In this document: positions 11,295 to 20,900 of the stretch, piece by piece
How positions within the stretch are numbered: position 1 is the first letter of the stretch
How the letters are laid out: the number at the start of each line of letters is the position of its first letter
Assembly (NCBI RefSeq): GCF_932526225.1
Contig: NC_064038.1
Span: 12,089,070-12,153,069 of the forward strand
Length of the DNA stretch: 64,000 nt
From: Nematostella vectensis
Lineage: Eukaryota; Cnidaria; Anthozoa; Actiniaria; Edwardsiidae
Reading direction: 5' to 3'
Made by a program: the position numbers and the translations under genes
The notes under the pieces: model-generated
Seen by the model: the letters and a program-made list of their open reading frames with translations, nothing else
What the model was told of the DNA's origin: nothing
Databases searched by the model: none

Positions 11295-12330
11295 ATTGAT
11301 TGTCTTAATCAGAAAGGGGGGGGGGGTCTAATGTTATAATGTTGCTATTGATGTTAAAAGCGATTACTTCCCTTTATACGAAAAACAAGTACAATTTTCG
11401 ATTTTGCCGGGTTTTAAGCGCAATTCGCTTATTTCTTAAAGACTCTTGTCACACTATCAGAAGGAGAAAGTCTAGAATCTAAAATTCAAGCATAGAGAAA
11501 GTCTAGCATCCATTTTAATATACAAGATTGATTGTCTTAATCAGAAAGGGGATTTTTGGCTCTTGTATGTTGCTGTTGATGACTTCCCTTTATACGAAAA
11601 ACAAGCACATTTTTCGATTTTGCCGGGTTTTAAGCACAATTCGCATGTTTCCAGAACTCTGTCAATCTAACAGAACGATTTGGAGAAAGTCGAGCATCTA
11701 TTTTACTATAGAAGATTCATTGTCTGAATCTAAAAGGGGAGGTTTAATATTATATCAATACTGTAAGATGAGTACATATTTCTACTTTAAGTAGTCTTGG
11801 ACCAGTTTGCAGCGCAGCCTCAGTTATTTAAATTTAGTTATTGAACGCTCCTTTGGGGTTATAAAAGTTGCTTACGATATGTGGCTTGTTATTCGAGTTT
11901 GACGTGAAGACTGGGCGTTTTGCAGTATTTTCTACTTTATCGGGATTTTAAGCACAATACGCTTATTTTCTGTACGTCAGGTAGAAGTATAACCATCAAG
12001 AATGAGGACAATTTTCACGACTTCAAAATAACTATTTGTACTTTAGGCTAGTTATGAATTGTTAAAGGCAGCCTTTAGTATATTTTTTTTGTCTGTGAAA
12101 ATTGAGTTTTTCAGCGCAATTAAAAGGAGCGACTTGATTTAATAACTATTATTGCATGGTTCCACTTATGAAACTCAGCCAGGTATGGGTATGTTTTATA
12201 TTTAAATTCACGCTATCATAAACGCAAAAAAATAATCATACGATGTATGCAAACAAGCACAGTTTTCTACTTTTATAGGTTTTAAGCAAACGCGCTTTTT
12301 CCTGGTTGTGGGGTCAAGAGGTTACAGTAT
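11295..12330 (+). repeat. Degenerate ~230-bp tandem repeats
   Basis: The phrase TTGATTGTCTTAATCAGAAA occurs near 11298 and 11528, with a weaker copy near 11718. Each is followed by CTTTATACGAAAAACAAG and then TTTTAAGC(A/G)CAATTCGC, which recurs near 11415, 11630, 11950 and, more diverged, near 12280. The frame at 11528-11794 lies inside this decayed array and is not a gene. A GGGGGGGGG run lies near 11318. Confidence 0.7.
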
Positions 12331-12423
12331 TTTAAGCATAATAAGCTTAAAGTCTCATGTTTCAAGCAAAATTTGCTAACTCCGAATTTGAATTGACACT
12401 CCGAATAACCATTGACTCGTGAG

Positions 12424-13056
12424 ATGGGCAAAATATGTTTAAAATAAGCATTTGACAAATTGCTAGCCCCTCCCCCCCCGCCCCGCTCATCCACCAAAAT
12501 ACATACCCAAACCTTAGTTCTTTACATAAAATATACCAAGCATAGAAACCTACCTCCCAAAAAAATACCCAAACCTAAATTCTATAGCCCAAGCATACAA
12601 AATCTTGCTATAAGCAGGCTTCAACACTCAGATTTGCTTATTGAATCAAATCAATTTTATTCCATTTTTATAAAAAAAAGACAACAAACAAACTCTATGC
12701 AATAGGCACTGAGAGAAAAGAAATGGGTCTGAAGTATCACCAAATATAAATATTTATTTTCCATATGATATGTATGACTGCACCCCATACTCCAATAATC
12801 TCCAAGGCCTAGTAATCAAACCTGGTACAAGAGGGGGAAAAAGAAGGGCAAAATATGTTAAAATAAGCATTTTCGATAAGGACTTTTTGTCAAATTACCC
12901 CCCCCCCCCCCCCCTCTGCTCATCCCCCAAAATACATACCAAAACCTAAGTTCTATACATAAAATATAGCAAGCATAGAAAAGTACCTCCCATACAAATA
13001 CCCAAACCTGAATTATATAGCCCAAGCATACAAAATCTAGCTAGAAGGGAGCTTCA
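12424..13056 (+). repeat. ~420-bp direct duplication, second copy cut by the LINE
   Basis: GGGCAAAATATGTT, a C-rich run, CTCATCC(A/C)CCAAAATACAT and AGCCCAAGCATACAAAATCT occur first at 12424-12625 and again at 12847-13050. Both copies continue to GCTTCAACACTC, after which the first proceeds into ordinary sequence and the second enters LINE sequence. This fixes the left edge of the LINE insertion at about 13057. A run of 17 C lies at 12898-12914. Confidence 0.85.
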
Positions 13057-13411
13057 ACACTCTATCAATTACTTTCGCATCTATGTTGTCTATTTTCGTT
13101 TCTAAACTTGTCAATTTCTCCAACACAAGATCTAACTTCTTGCTCACACTCCCAATGTCCTCTACCATCTCTAGCGCTTTTATGATCTCGTCCCCTACAG
13201 GACTTTGGTACGTGAACGGAGGTCCCTCTTGGATTTGCTCTGGCGACCGAAGGCGCGAAAAGGCAAGACACGGAGAATACTCTGAAACGGCTTCAAAAAT
13301 CGACTCCCGTATTAGCTTTGTCCCCCCTGGGGAGGTAATGGAACATTCAGAATCGTCTGATGTCGTTCTTTCTCTATTCTTTCGCTTCAATGTACTTGAA
13401 TTTTCCGCCAT
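13057..13411 (-). pseudogene. LINE ORF1 N-terminal part, inverted
   Basis: Minus-strand frame beginning MAENSSTLKRKNRERT and running to a coiled coil with heptad-like leucines and isoleucines (SVSKKLDLVLEKLTSLETK, then IDNIDAKVIDRV). The Met at 13411 is preferred over 13420 because the MAEN start fits an ORF1 N-terminus better. ORF1 proteins of L1-type elements are RNA-binding chaperones that trimerise through such a coiled coil. The frame reaches host sequence at about 13057, where it ends in an accidental stop. The continuation of the protein is on the plus strand from 13459, as expected for an inverted 5' segment. Confidence 0.7.
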
Positions 13412-13458
13412 ACACTTCACTTACACGGAGCTCTCAAAACCACGTCTAGACCCGAAGC

Positions 13459-14059
13459 ATGTTCGATCAATGTCCCTTAGAACGTCGTACGACCAAACTA
13501 GAACCTGAAGCAACCGAAAAGAGAAGCCAAAGAAAAGAAATGGAAAATTCCATTGAGTTTTTCAATAGGAAATTAAACGATATAAAAATCAAGTTTAAAG
13601 ATACAGAAGTTGTCCATGAGACGTGCCGCGCAGAATTAGAGAACAAGTTGCTCTATGCTGAAGTATATCAAAGACGCGAGAACCAACGTTTCTACGGGCT
13701 GCCAGAAAGTGAAGGCGAGGCAAATGAGGAAAATGTGGACGAGATTCTGCGAAACTTTTTCCAAGACCAGCTGAAGATGAATTCAGAAGAAGTTGACCGC
13801 ATTGAGTTCCAGCGAGTTCACAACAGTCGGGTCCAGAAATCGCACAAAGCCGGAGCCAAGGCCAATAATCGCACGTTTTTTGAGATACCAAGAACGTGAA
13901 TTGCTATTTTCACGAGTTAAAGAAATTTCCAAGAAGTCCAAACTCGGCATCTCCGCTGATCCGCCTAAAGAAATCGTTAGACGTAGAAAACTACAGTCAG
14001 ATAAACTGCTGGACGCAAGGAGAAACGGTTGTATATCAATCACGTGTTCCGTCCAATGA
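13459..14059 (+). pseudogene. LINE ORF1 central and C-terminal part
   Basis: The frame from 13459 carries a coiled coil, then the phrase YQRRENQRFYGLPES near 13665-13710, a hallmark of the RRM-like domain of L1-type ORF1 (usual form RREN[LI].F.G.PE). Near 13830 the reading shifts one frame and continues as EPRPIIARFLRYQERE and KEIVRRRKLQSDKLLDARRNG up to about 14035, matching the ORF1 C-terminal domain (usual P.PRPI...F..Y..R and P.EI...RR.L). The frameshift marks it as a pseudogene. RNA binding and nucleic-acid chaperone activity are known for the family; nothing here can be active. Confidence 0.85.
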
Positions 14060-14380
14060 CTTAAAAATGTCAGCTTTATCAAGAAAACATTTGTACCGCC
14101 TAAGTATTTTAGTTGATACACGGAGCTATAGTAATTCACTATTGGCTCGACAGTCCATAAATTACAGATAGGCCTTTGTTCCTCGGCCCGTCACTCTCTC
14201 AATTTTACGCAACGCGGGTATTTTGGGTCCTCTCAAATCGTTTACTTTGATGTTTTTCGCTCTTATTTGTACTTTCTGTGTATCTATCTCATCTTGTTTA
14301 GAAGACACACTCAAGTGCATCCCTATCTTTCACAAAGTTGCATTGGAATTCATAGCGCATAACGGAATTCAACGCTAACA

Positions 14381-16407
14381 AGCAATTGCATCTAAAATGT
14401 GTTACTCTTAACGTCAGAGGCTTAAACAGAGCAATTAAACGAAGAAAGATTTTCAGATGGCTGCATCAGCAAAATATGGATATTGCATTCGTTCAGTAGA
14501 CGTTCAGCACAAAAGCAATTGAAAACACTTGGTCTGCTGAATGGGGGGTGATGCATTCTTCAGTCACACCCAAAACAATAGCGCAAGTAAAGGCGTCGCG
14601 GTTCTTTTCAAACCAAAGCTTGATGACGGTCGCTTCATCGTTATTCAAACAAAAATAAATGAAGATAAGTGCACTTTTGGAAATGTATATTTACAAAACG
14701 AGCAAAGACAACAGCTAGAATTTTTAGATGACTTCACAGAAGTGCTACAAAAAATACCAGGTGACAATGTTTTTCTGTTAGTAGATTTCAATTGCGCGTT
14801 AACCACTTTAGATAAGGAAGGAGGTTTACCGGTTCAGAAAAAAGTAAAAATAATCGAGAGTATTAATAAATTGATGGGTCAGTTTAATTTGATTGATATT
14901 TGGCGCCAGAAAAATTCGAATAAGAGAGAGGACACTTGGAGAAATGCTAATCAGTCCATAAAATGCCGAATTGATTTGATTCTAATGTCTTAACACCTGG
15001 CTAATATGGTTGATAAATGTTACATCAATCATCCTCCTTTCTCCGACCATTCCGCAGTCCTCATTGAAATCACTAGCTCCAATCACATAAGAACAAGAGG
15101 CCCCGGATTCTGGAAATTTAACAGCGCCCTTTTAAAAGATAAAGAGTACACAGATTTGCTGAAAGAGAATCTAAACGTTTTCCGCGATAAGCATAATGCT
15201 GTCAAAAACAATAAAACATTGTTTTGGGATTTATTAAAAATGGAAATCACACAATTCTCAATTGGTTTCTATAACAGAAGAGCAAAACAGGTGCGCGAGG
15301 ATGAAAAGAGGTATTTAGCTGAGTTAAATACTTTACAGCGCCAAGCTGATGCACTCGATACCATGGCGGCAAGCCAGCTAAAGGTTGCCATTCACGCAAA
15401 AATCGATTAATACATGAAGTCTTGGAAAATAGAATAAAGGGCACCATTCTACGTAGCAAAGTAAGATGGTATGAACATGGGAAAAAAAAAATCGAAATAT
15501 TTTTATGGTTTAGAAAAGAGGAGTTATGAAAAAACATATTACCAAGCTTAAAATAAATGACGAGACTGTGGAGGAGCCAGATGTGATTTTAGAAGAACAA
15601 AAGAAGTATTATGAAAAGCTATACAAGGCAAAAATCCCAGCAGATACTGAAAAAAAAGCAGAGTTTTTAGACAGTATCCCATTTACAAAGAAAGTTACAG
15701 ACGAACAACGCAACTCGTGCGAAGGTCTGCTCACTATCGAAGAATGTCTTTTAGCACTCTCCAAATTTAAGAAAGGATGTGACGCGAATCCAGCAGAATT
15801 TTACCTTTTTTTCTGGGAAGAGGTGAAACAGGATATTGTTGATTGTTTTAACAACGCTGTTAAAAATGGAAAATTGTCAATTTCTCAAAGGCGCGGCGTA
15901 ATAACATTATTCCCTAAAAAAGCTTACAAAAACCTTAAAAATTGGCGCCCAATATCCCTGTTAAATGCGGATTATAAAATTGCTACAAAAGCAATAGCGA
16001 TCAGATTAGAAAAGGTCCTACCAGCGATCATAGGTAGCAATCAAACGGCATACGTCAAGGGGGAGAATATTCGTTTAATAACTGACATTTTGGATTACGC
16101 ATCCAAAGGTAAACTGTCAGGTATAGGACTTCTAGATTTTGAAAAGGCTTTCGACTCAATAGAATGGAGTTATATTTTACAAGTCCTCAAAAAATTCTAG
16201 TTCGGCGCAGGCTTTTTAGCATGTGTGAAACTGTTTTATAACTATATATCTAGCTGTGTGATTAATAATGTGCATGCTTTAAACTTTTTCAACCTTACCA
16301 CCGGCGTCCGCCAGGGATGCCCCTTGTCCGGTTTTCTGTTCGTAATCCGAATCGAAGCGCTCTCCCTCGAAATAAAAGTGAACCAAAATATTAAGGGTAT
16401 TGATATT
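14381..16407 (+). pseudogene. LINE ORF2: endonuclease plus partial reverse transcriptase
   Basis: Order of domains: an AP-like endonuclease starts with CVTLNVRGLNR at about 14399, includes LLVDFN near 14780 (usual GDFN) and ends with SDHSAV near 15047 (usual SDH). A linker follows with FYNRRAKQ and a KYFYGLEKR-type motif near 15500. Reverse transcriptase then shows NWRPISLLNADYKI near 15940, domain A with LLDFEKAFDSIEW near 16130 (first catalytic Asp) and domain B with GVRQGCPLSGFLF near 16300. The domain C catalytic box is missing. Lesions: stop at 14497-14499 (in place of a usual Gln-Glu), a frame change in the G run near 14541, a stop at 14991-14993, frameshifts near 15410 and 15485, and a stop at 16198-16200. 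The WRPISLLN signature favours the L1/Tx1 group. Confidence 0.92.
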
Positions 16408-16664
16408 CAGAGTCCGCTGTCGAATTTCGCCTCCAACAAACTGGTTATCACACAGCGGAAGATCGATTACATTTCACAACACAACTAAGAAAGAAAGTCT
16501 ACGGAAAAAAGTCTTTACAAAAAGACTAGAATAAAGACAGGACCCGGGGTCTAAAAACGGATAAATCGAAGATAATAAAGCAGGAAAGGTATGATTATTA
16601 ATTATTAAAATCGACTTGAAACGATTGAAACGACACAGCAAGTTAAGTTATAAACAATTTTATC
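16408..16664. other. Sequence replacing the LINE 3' end
   Basis: LINE similarity ends after the phrase IKGID at about 16407. The next 250 bp have no LINE feature, no poly-A and no match to the expected right flank of the insertion site. It is probably a deletion or recombination junction. Confidence 0.5.
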
Positions 16665-16794
16665 GGGCGGGCGGGCGGGCGGGCGGGCGGGCGGGCAGGC
16701 GGGCGGGCGGGCAGGCGGGCGGGCGGGCGGGCGGTGCGGGCGGGCGGGCGGGCGGGCGGGCGGGCGGGCGGGCGGGCAGGCAGGCAGGCAGGCA
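16665..16794 (+). repeat. GGGC tetranucleotide microsatellite
   Basis: About 130 bp of (CGGG)n with GGCA variants at the right end. The Gly-Arg-Ala and Pro-Ala open frames that cover it on both strands are artefacts. It is strongly G-quadruplex prone on the plus strand. Confidence 0.97.
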
Positions 16795-16994
16795 CGCGCT
16801 CTGATTGGCTAATTTTCTATGAACAAGAAATGGATATTCCATAGAAAAATACCATAAAAGAAAAAAATCATTGCTGACAAGAAAAAGTTCGCCAGATAAA
16901 TACTAGTAGCGACTTTTCGGTAACTCTACAACCTTTATACTTCTTTTTTGAGCTGCATCTTCCTACATATGATGAATAAGGACGCAGATTTTCC

Positions 16995-17553
16995 GTGCGT
17001 TTTTCCCTTGAAGAAAGGGAAAATGTTGTACCAATGGCAATGTTTTTAGAGAGCGAAAGTCGCCGATTTGCAAATCTGTCGGAAAAGGAACTAGAAAGCA
17101 TTTTGTCGGAGAAACAATCAGAAAAGACAACAAACTGGTGTGTCTCCACGTTTAAAGGTACGGTGCTGTATATTTGAATTAAAACATTATTAAGAATTGT
17201 GCAATTTGAAAAGATAATTGTTAAGAATTACGGTAAAATTACTAAATAGTAACAGTGACAGTGACAACAACAACAATACTAATGAAACAGTTTTGTGAAC
17301 TTTGTGGATTTATTATAAACAAACAATCAATTCTAACCTTTTTCCTGTATAATTACAGCTTGGTGCAAGAAAAAAACAAATACGTACTCCTGTAGAAGAC
17401 ATCAGCCTTGGACAACTTGATGCAAACCTCCTTCGTTTTTACGCTGAAGCAAGAAAAATAAACGGAGAAATGTACAGCAAGAAGCCACTACTCGGCTTCC
17501 GGCATGCCATTTAACGCCATCTCAACCAGCCACCCTTGTCGAGAAGCCTTAAG
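16995..17553 (+). pseudogene. Crypton-derived (DUF3504/KIAA1958-like) pseudogene, two exons
   Basis: Exon 1 (16995 or slightly later, to 17157) encodes RFANLSEKELESILSEK, SEKTTNWCVSTFK. Exon 2 from 17359 continues AWCKKK, then after a one-base shift in an A7 run QIRTPVEDISLGQLDANLL and RFYAEARKINGEMYSKKPLL, GFRHAI, a TAA stop at 17512-17514, and RHLNQPPLSRSLK. Known family pattern: KIAA1958, ZMYM2/3/4 and QRICH1 carry a domain descended from Crypton tyrosine recombinases with F..W......L....L...L..FY.E.R..NG..Y...SL......I.R.L. The order, spacing and the intron position between FK and AWC fit. Only the N-terminal part is present; the catalytic region is absent. The frameshift and stop make it a pseudogene, unless the A7 length is a sequencing error. 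A retained intron argues against a retrocopy. Confidence 0.62.
17158..17358 (+). other. Intron of the Crypton-derived pseudogene
   Basis: Donor AAAG|GTACGG and acceptor TAATTACAG|CT with an AT-rich 201-bp interior. Joining the two sides restores the conserved TFK-AWC step, which supports a true spliceosomal intron. Confidence 0.55.
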
Positions 17554-18000
17554 GGTGTACTGACATTAGAATTGCTCAGTAACGACGTTGCTACGCTGGT
17601 GGCGTTGAGCGCGCGCGTACATAACATGGAATTCGTCATTCGCAAGCTTTCTAGAAATAAAAGAAACAAAAATATGCACTCTAATTTCACCAAAATGGAC
17701 TTTAAGTTGAACTCAACCTTACCTTATTTCCCATGTTTGTAAAAACAAACAAACATTTAGCGAATATTTTAAGGCAATGTTTTTAAAGCCCAAGTTTTCA
17801 ATTTCCACTATATCTGCGCGCGCAGCAAACACCGGTTGTAGACGCTCGCGCACGCATTGAAAATCTTATTTCAAAGTAGCGCGCGCTGTATCCGAATTTA
17901 TAAAAATAATGAAATTTATATTTCATTTTTTATCATGACATGACGGATATCGTTCCTTAGAAGTGTAAATACCACGAAACACTATTGGAATTGGGCGGAC
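17554..18000. other. No recognisable feature
   Basis: Frames at 17511-17742 on both strands have no recognisable domain beyond the end of the pseudogene exon. Confidence 0.4.
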
Positions 18001-18003
18001 GGG

Positions 18004-18054
<51 letters not shown>
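18001..18054 (+). repeat. GGCA tetranucleotide microsatellite
   Basis: About 13 perfect GGCA units, preceded by GGGCGGAC. It resembles the GGGC/GGCA tract at 16665-16794. Confidence 0.97.
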
Positions 18055-18994
18055 ATAGTTTATTGGGCAATATTAGAAATAGCAGCCAAAGGCTGAATTG
18101 CATAATATTTTACAATTAAAGTCCATATAACCTTTCAGAGTTGATAGACTTTGTCAATTCTGTATATTTTCATCTTCCAAATGGTATGTGGTTCGTATGG
18201 ACCCTATAAAACACGCGTTCGCGTGAATAACTCAAATATGTAATATTGAGGTATTTTGGTCAACCTTCGGAAAAAAGGCCGTGAACTGAAAGGCCCGGGT
18301 CCAGTAATTTGTGACGTAGAACGAGATGTCAACCAAATTACATTAGAAAACATATGCGCGCGCTAAACCGTTTCCCGTCTTCATTTCTTCTTAGTTATTG
18401 CTGAAGAACGTTGTGTGGTTACAACTTTTACCGTCATCTTTATATCTAAACCTGGTAGTCAAATGATTATTTAACTTCAGCAAACAAATCTGCAAAATTT
18501 AGCAGATATTTTTTAGTCTTTGAATTGTTTTTGCATTGTGCGCGCGCGCTGCATTCGCAATCAAGAGAGCGCGCTGTTTTTGAAACCTACAACCAAACGA
18601 TATTTTCTTTTTTCGCATGCATGCAATTCTCGACTTTAAACTATTCTTTGCTTCATTGTGGGTAGCATTGCAATAGAAAACACTTCGCCAATATTTTGTG
18701 GTATTGCCGTCTGAATTTTAACGGATTTAAGGAAAATACGTTGTTTCAGATTTTCCCGCCAAAACTTGGAATTATTCACTCGATTCAAACTCCTTTCACG
18801 CGGCCAGGAAAATTTTCAAAGATCCCTAGAAAATTCAAATTTTTATAGAATTTGAAAGTATATCTATGCTTTGTTTTGGCTAGATTGATATAAGTGAAAG
18901 GTTTTAAGAACTTTAATAAGAGATAAAATGAATAAATATATATTGAATGGGGACCTATTTACAAGTATTGGGGAATCATAAAACTGATCTAAAA
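18055..18994. other. No recognisable feature
   Basis: AT-rich with scattered GCGCGC words (near 18354 and 18540). Nothing coding recognised. Confidence 0.4.
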
Positions 18995-19565
18995 GTTGAA
19001 AATCGACTATTTACATAAGGTCTGCCTTGCAGCACATTGCCGGGATGAACGTGTTCTTATAACTATTTGTACAATAGCGCGGGTGTTCGAATTGACGCCT
19101 TTTCCGGGTGTTATACAAGCCCAGGTGTTTGGGGTTGTAGAGGGGAGTAGAGATCTAAGCTTGTGATCATCGTTATTTAAAATGTCATTGAAAACTTTGA
19201 TACAGCTTGCTGAGCGTCTCTCACAGCTGTTCAGATCAAAGTTCGCAAGACACTCTTGATAGGAGAGATCAGGAACTATAATGCAGAGAGCTCTTTTCTG
19301 GACACGCTCAATGTCATCAGATAGATATTTTGGAAGAGCGTTGTGGTAGACATTTGAACAGTATTCTAGTACAGGTCTAATCATGGTACAATATATATAT
19401 TGACAATATCGCTAGAATTCAGACCAGCCCTTTTTACAATCTCTTATTCGCTTTCTTAATACTCTCAGTTACGTGATTATTCCAAGTGAGATCATCAGAT
19501 AGAGTCATTCCTAAGATTTTAGCAAATTTGACTACAGGCAGTTCCTTTCCATTTTCTAATAAAAA
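18995..19565 (-). mobile_element. CR1-like LINE 3' fragment
   Basis: Reading the minus strand from 19565 gives FAKILGMTLSDDLTWNNHV and ESIKKANKRL, then after a frame break MIRPVLEYCSNVYHNALPKY, DDIERVQKRAL and PDLSYQECLANF. This is the conserved region just after the reverse transcriptase of CR1/L2-type LINEs (usual form LGV.[LI]..DL.W..H......KA..RL and [IV]RP.LEY...VW...L.......E..Q.RA). A stop and frame change near 19410 show decay. The upstream RT core and the endonuclease are absent, as in most 5'-truncated LINE copies. Confidence 0.88.
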
Positions 19566-19569
19566 AAAA

Positions 19570-19760
19570 GTGCATCGATTTTATCTTACGCAAATGGCAA
19601 AAATAACAGCGCGCGCTCGTGGCGTCATTTCAATCAGTGCACGTCAGCTTGTAGTTTTGTTCTAAAAAAAAAATCCTTTGATTTTTATCTTACGCGAATG
19701 GCAAATATAACAGCGCGCGCTCGTGGCGTGATTCCAGTGCATGTCAGCGCACGCAGAAGA
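19570..19760 (+). repeat. ~105-bp tandem duplication with GCGCGC core
   Basis: GATTTTATCTTACGCAAATG, AACAGCGCGCGCTCGTGGCG and a CAGTGCA(C/T)GTCAGC end occur at 19575-19655 and again at 19682-19752. Confidence 0.8.
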
Positions 19761-19794
19761 CACTATTCGCATCTTCAGTGTAGTCACTGGGATA

Positions 19795-19995
19795 TAAAAT
19801 ATAAAAAAAAACCCTTCTTTGGCTCACTGTGATATCGCGGATAATGTCCGCGGATGAGAAATGGTCCTCAAAATTTCACAGTTGCCCTCGAACTTCGCTT
19901 CTCGGCCAACTGTACATTTTTCGTACAATTTCTCATCCTTGGACATTATCCGCCGATATCCCAGCCGCCAGAAAGGGGTTTTATTCTATACTATT
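19795..19995. mobile_element. Small hairpin-type MITE
   Basis: Left arm GATATCGCGGATAATGTCC, GGATGAGAAAT, ending CACAGTTG at 19877, is complementary to the right arm CAACTGTAC, ATTTCTCATCC, GGACATTATCCGCCGATATC at 19907-19960. The outer A-rich AAACCCTTCT and AGAAAGGGGTTTTAT segments also pair. Arms are about 65 bp with a short loop. I cannot fix the termini or the target-site duplication. The frame at 19829-20068 overlaps it and is not a gene. Confidence 0.75.
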
Positions 19996-20837
19996 CTATA
20001 CTTTAGATACTTTAAGTGCCCCTAGCATCAAACTTTTTATTTCCGGGTTTATACCGATATATCAGTAGAATAGGACTTGAAAACAAACCATACCAAGTGT
20101 TATTGCCATACGACGGATTTTCTTGCGGTTTTGTCGGCTTTTAAATATAAATAATATCGCACTCTCGAGCGAGAAGTGGCCATACTTTCCGGAAGCACCA
20201 GGCGTTCCTCGTTGATTCGGGAATCCTGAATGCACATTTTCTATTACTTTAGGGCCTTGTTACCAGAGCAATATCATTATTTTTCTTATTCAATATGATC
20301 ATCTGTATAATTATAAATAAAATATTTCCGAGATAGGTGTTAAATTGTGTGTTTTTAATTACTGGAATTTCCCTTATTCCTAAGGAGAAATGTGCTTACG
20401 AAAAAAAAAAATTTCGAAATAATTTTTTTAAAGCTTAAATTTTGTCAGTTTTGAGTTAACAAAAGCAGGGACGCAGTTCTAATTGGAATGGATCATATAA
20501 GGCCTCAAATCAATTTCTTCAAGTTTGGGTATCAATTATCGTATGATCAAAGAAAAGCCTAAAAATTCTAATTCGTTTAAATTTTATATTACCAATTATT
20601 AACTGTAATCAACCGCAAACATTAATCTATTTTATTTGAAATTTAGAGCTGCTATGCTCAACAAAAATGAGCAAACTATTTTGTCCTCGTCAAATCAAAT
20701 ACTTTTATCGCTAAAGGAAAAATTTGTCGATATATTTTTTTACAGTTACTCGAGAAAGAGCTTATTTAGACCTGTGTCGAAATTGAAAATTCATTAAATT
20801 ATTCTAAGTTCTCTAATTTTTCAATTAATTCTTCCCG
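19996..20837. other. No recognisable feature
   Basis: AT-rich anonymous sequence. Confidence 0.4.
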
Positions 20838-20900
20838 TTCGCCTCGATGGCCCATGAATACGAATCCCTCGATCCGCGGTTCGAGTCTTACCAGCATGTT
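20838..20900 (+). repeat. Possible tRNA-derived SINE or tRNA relic
   Basis: CGCCTCGATGGCCCATGAAT resembles a tRNA 5' end with an A box (TGGCCCATGAA), and GCGGTTCGAGTCT 28 bases further resembles a B box. The spacing is shorter than in an intact tRNA and the T-stem does not pair well, so a working tRNA is excluded. A degenerate SINE head or tRNA pseudogene is the best reading. Confidence 0.35.

Larger units (their letters stand above)
13057..16407 (+). mobile_element. L1/Tx1-like LINE with inverted 5' end, decayed
   Basis: A non-LTR retrotransposon. The first ~370 bp (13057 to about 13430) hold the ORF1 N-terminus on the minus strand, starting at the internal junction and reading outward. From about 13459 the plus strand carries the rest of ORF1, an endonuclease and reverse transcriptase domains 0 to B. 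This head-to-head arrangement is what twin-primed reverse transcription produces. The left edge sits within a duplicated host sequence. The element stops near 16407, just before the catalytic FADD/YADD box, and no poly-A tail or right-hand target-site copy is visible, so the 3' part was lost or replaced later. Multiple stops and frameshifts show it is dead. Confidence 0.88.

Noticed and set aside
13083-13508. 141-codon plus-strand frame
   Set aside because: Antisense shadow of the inverted LINE ORF1 N-terminus, which has the recognisable coiled coil on the minus strand.
16616-16842. Gly-Arg-Ala and Pro-Ala-Arg frames on both strands
   Set aside because: Translation of a GGGC microsatellite.
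20838-20900. Functional tRNA gene
   Set aside because: A-to-B box distance is too short and the T-stem does not pair.
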